A stretch of DNA of 5,316 nt from Sediminibacterium ginsengisoli (GCA_943324415.2 CALPLN020000128.1:1-5316), one strand, 5' to 3'; shown: positions 1-5,316, counted from the first letter of the stretch. Made by a program: numbers and translations. Notes: generated by a model from the sequence alone, not told the origin.

Positions 1-174
1 AACAACGATACCTCCAATAATTCCTGCTATGATGCCAGAAAACAAAGGTGCTCCAGAAGCGAGCGCGATACCTAAGCACAATGGTAGTGCTACTAAAAAA
101 ACAACCAATCCAGCCGGAAGGTCCTCTTTTAAAAAGTTAAAGCTTACTCCTTGTGATGGTTTATTTAAATTCAT
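1..174 (-). CDS. SulP-family inorganic anion transporter, N-terminal fragment
   Basis: This is the first 58 codons of a minus-strand gene that runs off the left edge. After a short polar N-terminus it reads LKEDLPAGLVVFLVALPLCL and then a small-residue stretch (GIALASGAPLFSG, IIAGIIGG). This is the first transmembrane segment and following re-entrant region typical of SulP/SLC26 proteins. Family members are inner-membrane carriers of sulfate, bicarbonate or other anions. The substrate cannot be judged from this fragment, and whether a STAS domain follows is not visible. I chose the ATG at 174 because the sequence before it (AATAAGAAA) is A-rich and the N-terminus then has an ordinary length. 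The frame stays open to another ATG at 234, directly preceded by a TGA stop, which would add 20 polar residues. The gene lies 140 bp downstream of the small exported-protein gene on the same strand (80 bp if the ATG at 234 is used), so co-transcription is possible. Confidence 0.87.
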   Translation of the reverse strand, partial: MNLNKPSQGVSFNFLKEDLPAGLVVFLVALPLCLGIALASGAPLFSGIIAGIIGGIVV

Positions 175-234
175 TTTCTTATTAAGTTGATATAAAACAT
201 CTTGTGAATAGAGGGGAAAGTCTTTATCAGTCAT

Positions 235-313
235 TCAATTTGAATGTCAAGATATTGACTTGGTTTGACTACGCCCCTTGAATAGTATCAAGTAGTCAAC
301 GTGAAATTACGAG
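235..313. promoter_or_regulatory. Intergenic stretch with clustered TTGAC/GTCAA repeats
   Basis: This non-coding stretch separates the small exported-protein gene from the SulP gene, both on the minus strand. It holds a perfect 8-bp inverted repeat, TTGACTAC (265-272) and GTAGTCAA (292-299). Inside it is a shorter pair, CTTGA (277-281) and TCAAG (288-292). Beside it is GTCAA (246-250) with TTGAC (255-259) around a 4-base loop. TTGACT also occurs as a direct repeat at 255-260 and 265-270, exactly 10 bp apart. The arms are not GC-rich and no T-run follows on either strand, so a classical intrinsic terminator is unlikely. An operator for a dimeric regulator of SulP or an RNA hairpin between the two genes would fit, but neither is shown. 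Confidence 0.45.
265..299. repeat. 8-bp perfect inverted repeat with nested hairpin
   Basis: The arms TTGACTAC (265-272) and GTAGTCAA (292-299) are exactly complementary around a 19-base centre. The centre contains a second imperfect stem, CTTGA / TCAAG, that shares base 292 with the outer arm, so the inner and outer stems cannot both form fully. What is seen is only the symmetry. A regulator binding site or an RNA fold in the minus-strand transcript is inference. Confidence 0.6.
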
Positions 314-634
314 TTACGCAGTCGGATTGGGCGGGGGGATCAAAATAGGGTCATTCCGGTCAATGACTGAACCTAGATGTGCTATAATTGCGTAATTGAT
401 TTGATTCAAAGCCGTCACTGTTAAGCGTTCGTAGAAATACGATTTACTTGAATCAACATTTTTTAACTTAAACTGGATTTCTTCTACTTCTTCTTCCTCT
501 ATAGTCAACATGGTACTAGAACTGATTTCATCATTTGATTGCATGATTTGAGACCAAAAGCGCAGCCCATCCACAGGAAAAATCTGTGTAGCTACCACCA
601 TCATCAATAAAATGCCAATCAACTTTTTCTTCAT
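314..634 (-). CDS. Small exported or membrane-anchored protein of unknown function (106 aa)
   Basis: I do not recognise this protein. It begins MKKKLIGILLMMVVATQIF, a positively charged start followed by a hydrophobic core at about residues 5-19, as in a Sec signal peptide or an N-terminal membrane anchor. There is no cysteine, so it is not a lipoprotein, and no clear AxA cleavage site is visible. The remainder is soluble, with an acidic cluster at residues 46-52 (EEEEVEE), a YFYERL segment near 66-71, and a proline-rich end (IPPPNPTA). It would sit in the periplasm or face it. It is transcribed towards the SulP gene and away from the CLC gene, which starts 156 bp away. The signal-like start and a plausible promoter upstream argue for a real gene. 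The function is open. Confidence 0.7.
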   Translation of the reverse strand: MKKKLIGILLMMVVATQIFPVDGLRFWSQIMQSNDEISSSTMLTIEEEEVEEIQFKLKNVDSSKSYFYERLTVTALNQINYAIIAHLGSVIDRNDPILIPPPNPTA

Positions 635-790
635 ACAATGCGAATATAAAAGCTAAATAAATATAAACTCAAAAAAATGGATGAATATGTGCAAATTTGG
701 CATACAATTGACCAGTAGGTAATGTAAGAGGAGGATAAAGTAACTAAAGTTGTATTTTCGACCTTAGAACTTGTTCATAAAACTGAATGG
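635..790. promoter_or_regulatory. Divergent control region between small exported-protein gene and CLC gene
   Basis: These 156 bp separate two divergent start codons and should hold the promoters for both. On the minus strand a TTTG (673-670) and TATATTCG (648-641) are 21 bases apart, a moderate match to the Bacteroidota TTTG / TAnnTTTG promoter pattern close to the exported-protein ATG. On the plus strand I see no comparable promoter for the CLC gene. A strong AGGAGG (729-734) lies in the middle but is 56 bases before the CLC start, with no ATG near it. I looked for the fluoride (crcB) riboswitch consensus on both strands and did not find it. Confidence 0.5.
641..673 (-). promoter_or_regulatory. 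Candidate promoter for the small exported-protein gene
   Basis: Read on the minus strand, TTTG is followed after 21 bases by TATATTCG, which matches five of the six fixed bases of TAnnTTTG. The ATG of the downstream gene begins six bases after this element, so the leader would be very short. The match is imperfect and was found by eye, in AT-rich DNA where chance matches are common. Confidence 0.3.
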
Positions 791-2017
791 ATGATACAAA
801 AAATATCAAAATGGATCCTCTTAATATGCGCAACTGCAGTAATAGTTGGTACCGCATCAGCTGGATTTCTTAGCCTACTAGATTTCATTACACAAATAAG
901 GGCCAGCAATTTATGGCTCATTTATAGCCTTCCATTGATTGGATTGGTCGTAAGTTTTATTTACTTAAAAACAAATCCATCCCTCAATAACGGAAATGAA
1001 TATATCATACGTGATTTTTTAGATGATACTGAAAATAAAAAATCAACCCCTATTGCTTTAGCTCCTCTAGTATTTGCAGGTACCATTTTAACTCATTTAG
1101 GTGGCGGGTCTGCAGGCAGAGAGGGCACTGCGGTACAAATGGGAGCAAGCTTATCGAGTCAATTCAATAGATGGACAAACTTAGACAAACCTGCACAAAG
1201 ACTATTGACTTGTATTGGTGTTAGTGCTGGCTTTGCGGCAGTGTTCGGCACTCCATTAGCGGCGAGTATTTTTGCACTAGAATTTTTTAGCTTTAAAAAA
1301 ACAAAGTGGTATTTTATCCTGCCAACTATATTGACTGCATATCTTGCCCATTGGATCTGTTTAAGTTGGGGCATTGAACACGCTAATTACAATATTGTTG
1401 CATTCAATGATTATTCAATGCAAACAATTGGATGGATTGGCATAGCTGGCGTCATTTTTGGCTTAACTGCATTGCTCTATCTTTTTTCAACCAATCTGTT
1501 TTCTTCTATTTTTGCTATCATTCCATATCCACCCTTACGCACTTTTATTGGCGGTATGTTAATTGCAGCATTGGTACTATTAACGCATCAAGAAAAGCTT
1601 TCAGGTTTGGGACTTACAAACATTCAAGATGCATTTATACATCCACAAGGGAACTGGGATTTTTTATTGAAGCTGCTTTTAACTAGCTTGACACTAAGTG
1701 TTGGTTTTAAAGGAGGCGAAGTAACCCCATTGTTCTTTATTGGTGCTGTGCTAGGTAGTATTTTAATTGCCTTTATCCCTTTACCTATCAGTCTTCTCGC
1801 AGGACTAGGTCTTGTAGCAGTTTTTGCAGGGGCAACACATTGCTTGGTGAGTGCGATGGTATTGGGTATAGAACTTTTCGGAACCAAAAACGCGATCTAT
1901 ATTATTATAGCTTGTATCGTAGCTTACTTATTCAGTGGTGCAAAAAATATCTATGCTGGCAGGCCAAATGGTTGGATAAAAGAAAAAATTCAGTCTTACT
2001 TTTTATACACCATATAG
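791..2017 (+). CDS. CLC-type antiporter, fluoride/proton (CLC-F) class
   Basis: This 408-residue membrane protein has the usual length of a CLC core without CBS domains. CLC-F antiporters expel fluoride from the cytoplasm in exchange for protons. Three sites support this class over chloride CLCs. At residues 68-72, GNEYI stands where chloride CLCs have GSGIP, so Asn69 replaces the chloride-binding serine. Residues 109-113 are GREGT, with gating Glu111. Residues 308-312 are GGEVT, giving Glu310 and Thr312, which correspond to the Glu/Thr pair described for CLC-F proteins in place of the usual GxFAP. The start at 791 is the only ATG in the open frame and gives a normal N-terminal helix, but no Shine-Dalgarno sequence lies at the right distance. 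The 3' end overlaps the convergent amino-acid transporter gene by 22 bp. A CLC is near certain; fluoride specificity is inferred from motifs. Confidence 0.93.
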   Translation: MIQKISKWILLICATAVIVGTASAGFLSLLDFITQIRASNLWLIYSLPLIGLVVSFIYLKTNPSLNNGNEYIIRDFLDDTENKKSTPIALAPLVFAGTILTHLGGGSAGREGTAVQMGASLSSQFNRWTNLDKPAQRLLTCIGVSAGFAAVFGTPLAASIFALEFFSFKKTKWYFILPTILTAYLAHWICLSWGIEHANYNIVAFNDYSMQTIGWIGIAGVIFGLTALLYLFSTNLFSSIFAIIPYPPLRTFIGGMLIAALVLLTHQEKLSGLGLTNIQDAFIHPQGNWDFLLKLLLTSLTLSVGFKGGEVTPLFFIGAVLGSILIAFIPLPISLLAGLGLVAVFAGATHCLVSAMVLGIELFGTKNAIYIIIACIVAYLFSGAKNIYAGRPNGWIKEKIQSYFLYTI

Positions 2018-3303
2018 ACATAAAAAGGCACACCCACCATCAACATGATGAATCCCCAATATACAATTTCCTGTCCTGATCCAATGATCATCCACATAGA
2101 AAAAGAAAAGGCCAATACGCTAACTGCAATGGCTGAAATTGTTTTTGTTCGGGTATACTCAGTGGCTTGTTTCGCACGTACAATTAAATAAGATACCGTA
2201 GTGAATAAATAAGGTAGTAAAGTAAAAAAGGTCGAAAGTAGGATCAATAATTTAAATTGATTGGCTAAGTTTTTTGAATTGTTCATCAGCATCAAAATAG
2301 TAATAATGATGCTTGATACAATTATACCATTCGTTGGAACTCCTTTTCGATTTTGTTTAGCAAAAAATGCGGGGAATAATTTGTCTTTTGCCATCGCATA
2401 AGGCATTTGCCCTTGTACCAAGATAAATCCATTCAATGCGCCAAAAGCAGCAATCGCAGCCCCCGCACTGACCCAGTATTTTGCGCCATGTCCATAAATT
2501 TTTTCAGCAGCATCTGCAAAAGGGGTGATTGAAATCTTTAATTGACTTGCTGGAATCATCCCCATAATAGCTGCAGTACTGAACACGTATATGATAGCTG
2601 CAATCCATACACCACGCATAGTGGCTTTAGAAATATTTTGTCCTGGATCTTCGACACTACTTGACGGGATGGTTGCGCATTCAATCCCTAAAAATGCAAA
2701 AAATGTCAATGTCGTCGTAGCTGTAATTGCCTGCCAGCTGCTTGTTCCACTCATATTAAATGGCAATAAATTTTGTACGTCTAAAAATAAAAGTCCTCCT
2801 ATCGCTACCAATGCAAGTGGTACTACTTTAAGGATTGTTGTGATTAACTGAACTCGCCCAGAAGCAAAAACACCTAAAGTATTTACCCAGGTGAGCAACC
2901 AAAGAAATGCTAATCCAGTTGCTAAAGCCATACTGGTATCTTGAGCAAGAATTGGGAAAAAGGTACTCAATGCACTCACCAATGAAACGGTAATGGCCGC
3001 ATTGGTTGTCCAAACCGAAAATAAATACCCCCATCCTACAAGAAAGCCAGCAAAGTCACCCAGACCAGCTTTTGAAAAAGCATACGGACCTCCATCAGAT
3101 GATGGAATCAATTGACTTAAATTGGCAAATATTTTAGCAATCAAAATGGCCCCAATGGCAGAAAATATCCAGCCAATTAAACTGATACTACCGAAGCTCG
3201 CCAATGCAGAGGGCATTAAAAATACACCTGCGCCAATCATATTTCCCACCACAAGTGAAGTACTCGTCCATACACCAATTTTCTTATGTTCAGTTTGCAT
3301 CAT
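1996..3303 (-). CDS. APC-superfamily amino-acid transporter, AdiC/PotE-like
   Basis: This 435-residue protein has about 12 hydrophobic segments and can be aligned almost end to end with the arginine/agmatine antiporter AdiC. Shared stretches include VVGNMIGAGVFLMP (18-31), FSTAAIMGMIP (241-251) with SPF/TPF just after it, GQMPYAMAKDKLFP (298-311) and IIGSGQEIVYW (406-416). By that alignment Tyr93 and Glu208 of the substrate path are kept, but the gate tryptophans Trp202 and Trp293 of AdiC are both phenylalanine (Phe202, Phe293). Arginine/agmatine exchange is therefore not a safe call. It should carry an amino acid or amine across the inner membrane, by exchange or uptake. The start offers two ATGs in a row (3303, 3300). 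It is divergent from the threonine/serine dehydratase with only 33 bp between starts, which suggests a shared substrate. Confidence 0.93.
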   Translation of the reverse strand: MMQTEHKKIGVWTSTSLVVGNMIGAGVFLMPSALASFGSISLIGWIFSAIGAILIAKIFANLSQLIPSSDGGPYAFSKAGLGDFAGFLVGWGYLFSVWTTNAAITVSLVSALSTFFPILAQDTSMALATGLAFLWLLTWVNTLGVFASGRVQLITTILKVVPLALVAIGGLLFLDVQNLLPFNMSGTSSWQAITATTTLTFFAFLGIECATIPSSSVEDPGQNISKATMRGVWIAAIIYVFSTAAIMGMIPASQLKISITPFADAAEKIYGHGAKYWVSAGAAIAAFGALNGFILVQGQMPYAMAKDKLFPAFFAKQNRKGVPTNGIIVSSIIITILMLMNNSKNLANQFKLLILLSTFFTLLPYLFTTVSYLIVRAKQATEYTRTKTISAIAVSVLAFSFSMWMIIGSGQEIVYWGFIMLMVGVPFYVYMVYKK

Positions 3304-3336
3304 TCAAGATAAGGAAATATTGTTTAAATTCATTCT
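3304..3336. promoter_or_regulatory. 33-bp divergent gap between transporter and dehydratase starts
   Basis: The two start codons face away from each other across 33 AT-rich bases, too short for two complete, separate promoters. At least one promoter must reach into the neighbouring coding sequence. On the plus strand TTTG (3294-3297) and TATTGTTT (3318-3325) are 20 bases apart, but the second element matches only four of the six fixed bases of TAnnTTTG. No Shine-Dalgarno sequence precedes either start. A very short or absent leader on both transcripts, and coupled regulation, would follow from the spacing. Confidence 0.4.
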
Positions 3337-4284
3337 ATGAAAATTACAAAAGCATCAATAGAATCAGCTGCAGCAAGGATTGCACCTTATATCCATACCA
3401 CACCAATCATGACCAACAAAAGCATCAACGAATTGTATGGGTTGGACTTGTATTTTAAATGTGAGAATTTTCAAAAAATTGGCGCTTTCAAAATTAGAGG
3501 CGGCATGAATGCAAGCTTGCAATTAACACCGGAGCAAATGGAAAAAGGTGTTGCAACACATTCATCAGGCAACCATGCACAAGCCTTAGCATTTGCCGCA
3601 AAAATGTTAGGCATCAAAGCCTATATCGTGATGCCAGAGTCTTCTCCTCAAGTTAAAGTGAACGCAGTAAGAGGATATGGTGCAGAAGTGACCATTTGTG
3701 CCTCCAACCAAGCAGCTAGAGAATCAACCTTACAAGAGATTGTGGACCGAACAGGTGCCACATTTATACACCCCTACGATAACGACGAAGTAATTACAGG
3801 ACAAGCAACCTGTGTGAAAGAAATGATTGAGGCGATACCAGATATAGATATCGTTGTCGCACCTGTGGGCGGTGGCGGATTGTTATCAGGGACATGCTTG
3901 GGTGCAAACTATTTTAAGCCAGGATTAAAAGTCTATGCAGGAGAACCTGAAGGCGCTGCTGATGCAGTATTGAGTCTTCAATCAGGAAAAGTAGAAAAAG
4001 CACCCTTTGTCAATACCATTGCAGACGGATTGATGACTACATTAAGTGAACGTACACTTGAAATCATTCAAGCACATGTTGCTGATATCCTTTTAGTTTC
4101 AGATGATGAGATCAAAGCAGCATTGAGATTGGTTTACGAAAGAATGAAAATCATCATTGAACCTAGCTGTGCTGTCCCATTGGCAGCTGTATTAAAAAAT
4201 CCAGGATTGTTTAAAGGGAAAAAAGTAGGCATTATATTAACTGGCGGAAATGTAGACTTAAGTAAATTTAAAGATTGGTTTTAA
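3337..4284 (+). CDS. PLP-dependent threonine/serine dehydratase (serine-racemase-like)
   Basis: The 315-residue enzyme belongs to fold-type II PLP enzymes and should act in the cytoplasm, deaminating threonine to 2-oxobutanoate or serine to pyruvate, or racemising serine. Lys52 in AFKIRGG is the PLP Schiff-base lysine. SSGNHAQA (76-83) binds the substrate carboxylate, and its second serine (Ser77) matches the catalytic Ser84 of human serine racemase. GGGGLLSG (178-185) grips the PLP phosphate, and TGGNVD (302-307) lies by the pyridine nitrogen. Glu203, Ala207 and Asp209 fall where serine racemase binds its divalent metal. There is no C-terminal ACT-like domain, so it is not the isoleucine-feedback-regulated biosynthetic IlvA (about 500 residues). 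Its length suits TdcB-type enzymes and racemases, which sequence alone does not separate. The divergent AdiC-like transporter beside it may supply its substrate. Confidence 0.93.
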   Translation: MKITKASIESAAARIAPYIHTTPIMTNKSINELYGLDLYFKCENFQKIGAFKIRGGMNASLQLTPEQMEKGVATHSSGNHAQALAFAAKMLGIKAYIVMPESSPQVKVNAVRGYGAEVTICASNQAARESTLQEIVDRTGATFIHPYDNDEVITGQATCVKEMIEAIPDIDIVVAPVGGGGLLSGTCLGANYFKPGLKVYAGEPEGAADAVLSLQSGKVEKAPFVNTIADGLMTTLSERTLEIIQAHVADILLVSDDEIKAALRLVYERMKIIIEPSCAVPLAAVLKNPGLFKGKKVGIILTGGNVDLSKFKDWF

Positions 4285-4290
4285 TTCAAC

Positions 4291-4881
4291 TTACAAATTA
4301 AGTGCCTTAAAAAAATATTCCTCGGTCACTTCTTTTACTTGTCCGGGTGAAATGGATTCAACTGTAAGCTCTTCTATAGACCACCTAACCAATCGTATGC
4401 ATCGATGGTGCATTGCTGCAACCATTTTACGCACTTGGTGAAATTTGCCTTCGGTTAATTCCATTCTCAGCCAGTCAGTTTGTTGATTTTCATGCAATAC
4501 AATTCCATTATCCCATAAATTAGTTGGAGGCGTCATTAAATCTACTTTGCAAGGAGTAGTTGTATAGGTTGTTCCGTTAGGAGCTGAAATACCTACCCCG
4601 TTTTGTAATGTATCTAAAGTGGATTGACTGACTTTGTTTTTCACTTGAACCAAGTAAGTTCTTACATGCGGACGCGAACCCTGAAACAATAATTTGGTTA
4701 CTTTTTTATTGGTTGTCAAAAGCAATAAACCCTCTGACATTTGATCTAATCTCCCTATGGCATGTGTGCCTTCCGGAAAATTAAAGTTGATATTTGAAAG
4801 TAATTGAACCTGATGTGTACTTACAAATTGTGACACCATATTCATTGGCTTATTCAATAAAAAGTAACGGTGTGCATTCAT
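4291..4881 (-). CDS. RluE-like 23S rRNA pseudouridine synthase (RsuA family)
   Basis: The 196-residue protein converts a uridine in ribosomal RNA to pseudouridine. It starts RYFLLNKPMNMVSQF, as in the RsuA/RluB/RluE/RluF family. AIGRLDQMSEGLLLLT (41-56) is the catalytic motif with the nucleophile Asp46, and EGKFHQVRKM (144-153) is the conserved C-terminal motif of the same family. No S4 RNA-binding domain precedes the catalytic core, which fits RluE-type enzymes; E. coli RluE modifies U2457 of 23S rRNA. The exact target here is inference. Its stop lies 6 bp from that of the convergent dehydratase, and its start 25 bp from that of the divergent VF530 gene. The start at 4881 gives the expected short N-terminus, has no Shine-Dalgarno sequence, and sits just after a promoter-like element, so translation may begin on a leaderless message. 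Confidence 0.92.
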   Translation of the reverse strand: MNAHRYFLLNKPMNMVSQFVSTHQVQLLSNINFNFPEGTHAIGRLDQMSEGLLLLTTNKKVTKLLFQGSRPHVRTYLVQVKNKVSQSTLDTLQNGVGISAPNGTTYTTTPCKVDLMTPPTNLWDNGIVLHENQQTDWLRMELTEGKFHQVRKMVAAMHHRCIRLVRWSIEELTVESISPGQVKEVTEEYFFKALNL

Positions 4882-4886
4882 AGCGG

Positions 4887-4916
4887 CAAATTACTTAATA
4901 TTGCGTATGGAACAAA
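4887..4916 (-). promoter_or_regulatory. Candidate promoter for the pseudouridine synthase gene
   Basis: On the minus strand TTTG (4916-4913) is followed after 19 bases by TAATTTG (4893-4887), close to the Bacteroidota TTTG / TAnnTTTG pattern but one base short in the second element. The ATG begins five bases after the element, where transcription would be expected to start, so the mRNA could be leaderless. The upstream half lies inside the first codons of the divergent VF530 gene. Confidence 0.35.
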
Positions 4917-5122
4917 CGCATAAAGACCCTTTGCACGGAAAAACACTCGCATTTATTGTAGAGGAGTTGGTTCGTCATTTTGGATGGGAGGATCTAGGGC
5001 AACATATTCCAATTAACTGCTTTAATATTGATCCAAGCATTCAATCTAGCTTGAAATTCTTACGCAAAACCCCCTGGGCAAGAAAAAAAGTAGAGGAACT
5101 CTATATTCGCATGGTGAGCTAA
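4907..5122 (+). CDS. VF530-family (DUF2132) small protein
   Basis: The 71-residue protein matches the VF530/DUF2132 family along nearly its whole length. The hallmarks are DPLHGKTL (7-14), ELVRHFGWEDLG (20-31), CFNIDPSI (38-45) and SSLKFLRKTPWARKKVE (47-63). The family is small, basic and helical. It has been proposed to bind DNA on structural grounds, but its cellular role is not established. I start it at ATG 4907, two codons inside a possible TTG start at 4901, because the ATG gives the usual family N-terminus and neither start has a Shine-Dalgarno sequence to favour it. The gene diverges from the pseudouridine synthase with 25 bp between starts and converges on the thioredoxin gene with 21 bp between stops. 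Confidence 0.9.
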   Translation: MEQTHKDPLHGKTLAFIVEELVRHFGWEDLGQHIPINCFNIDPSIQSSLKFLRKTPWARKKVEELYIRMVS

Positions 5123-5143
5123 ACCTTTCACTGTTGCACTTAA

Positions 5144-5316
5144 TTACATAAATGATTTTAGCTTCTCTGAAAGTACATTTGCTGGTTGTACTCCAGGTTG
5201 TCTCCATACAATTTCGCCATTTTTAAAAATCGCTAATGTAGGCACACTGCTTACATTCAATTGTGAAGCCAATTGTTGGTTTTTATCTACATCAATTTTT
5301 ACGATTCTAACTTGAT
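5144..5316 (-). CDS. Thioredoxin, C-terminal fragment
   Basis: The last 56 residues of a minus-strand gene run in from the right edge. VKIDVDKNQQLASQLNVSSV-PT followed by LAIFKNGEIVWRQPGV is the second half of a thioredoxin fold, including the cis-proline (SVPT) that packs against the active site and the KNG turn. The WCxxC redox motif would lie upstream, outside the window, so redox activity cannot be confirmed. The short C-terminus (about 20 residues after KNG, ending KSFM) suits a small cytoplasmic thioredoxin rather than a longer TlpA/ResA-like protein. No signal peptide can be judged. Confidence 0.9.
   Translation of the reverse strand, partial: QVRIVKIDVDKNQQLASQLNVSSVPTLAIFKNGEIVWRQPGVQPANVLSEKLKSFM

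Noticed and set aside
635..790. Fluoride (crcB) riboswitch in front of the CLC-F-like gene
   Set aside because: Neither strand shows the conserved GGxGAUGG start or the paired CGC/GCUGAUG segments expected for this RNA.
1159..1374. 71-codon open frame on the minus strand within the CLC gene
   Set aside because: It lies wholly antisense to a well-supported CLC coding region and has no recognisable domain; it is a shadow frame.
1624..1887. 87-codon minus-strand open frame within the CLC gene
   Set aside because: It is antisense to the conserved GGEVT region and rich in residues expected from reading a membrane gene backwards; there is no family resemblance.
3204..3458. 84-codon plus-strand open frame spanning the transporter/dehydratase junction
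   Set aside because: It overlaps two convincing genes in other frames and resembles no known protein.
4279..4312. AT-rich imperfect inverted repeat across the dehydratase and pseudouridine-synthase stop codons (TTTTAA...TTAAAA with inner ACTTA/TAAGT)
   Set aside because: The stems are short and pure or nearly pure A/T, and the T-run and A-run are on the wrong sides for an intrinsic terminator on either strand.
4871..4903. TGTG-N21-TAATATTG as a promoter for the VF530 gene
   Set aside because: Transcription would start at or after the ATG, so it cannot serve this start codon, and the -33 match is poor.
4901..4906. TTG start two codons upstream for the VF530 gene
   Set aside because: The ATG at 4907 gives the normal family N-terminus, and no ribosome binding site favours the TTG.

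Overview
The window is an AT-rich piece of bacterial chromosome carrying ordinary transport, amino-acid and RNA-modification genes. It most likely comes from the Bacteroidota. The basis is the SulP N-terminus, which is of the type common in that phylum, the almost complete lack of Shine-Dalgarno sequences in front of convincing start codons, and one promoter-like match to the Bacteroidota TTTG / TAnnTTTG pattern. This is an inference, because no rRNA or other phylogenetic marker is present. There are no tRNAs, insertion sequences, CRISPR arrays or prophage genes.

Layout, left to right: (1) the N-terminal end of a SulP-type anion transporter on the minus strand, cut by the window edge; (2) a short non-coding stretch rich in TTGAC/GTCAA repeats; (3) a 106-residue exported or membrane-anchored protein of unknown function, minus strand; (4) a 156-bp divergent control region; (5) a CLC-type antiporter whose filter motifs match the fluoride-exporting CLC-F clade, plus strand; (6) an AdiC-like APC amino-acid transporter, minus strand, whose 3' end overlaps the CLC gene by 22 bp; (7) a PLP-dependent threonine/serine dehydratase of the serine-racemase fold type, plus strand, starting only 33 bp from the transporter's start; (8) an RluE-like 23S rRNA pseudouridine synthase, minus strand, ending 6 bp from the dehydratase stop; (9) a small VF530-type protein, plus strand; (10) the C-terminal half of a thioredoxin, minus strand, cut by the right edge.

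From gene 3 onward the strands alternate at every gene and the gaps are very small: 22-bp overlap, 33, 6, 25 and 21 bp. Promoters and transcription ends must therefore lie inside neighbouring genes. The likeliest functional pairing is the divergent transporter and dehydratase (amino-acid uptake or exchange plus deamination or racemisation). The CLC-F gene points to fluoride resistance, but I see no fluoride riboswitch in front of it. I found no convincing new multi-gene system. The points most worth checking are the fluoride assignment, the altered substrate-gate residues in the AdiC-like protein, the TTGAC repeat cluster, an orphan AGGAGG in the divergent region, and the uncharacterised small exported protein.
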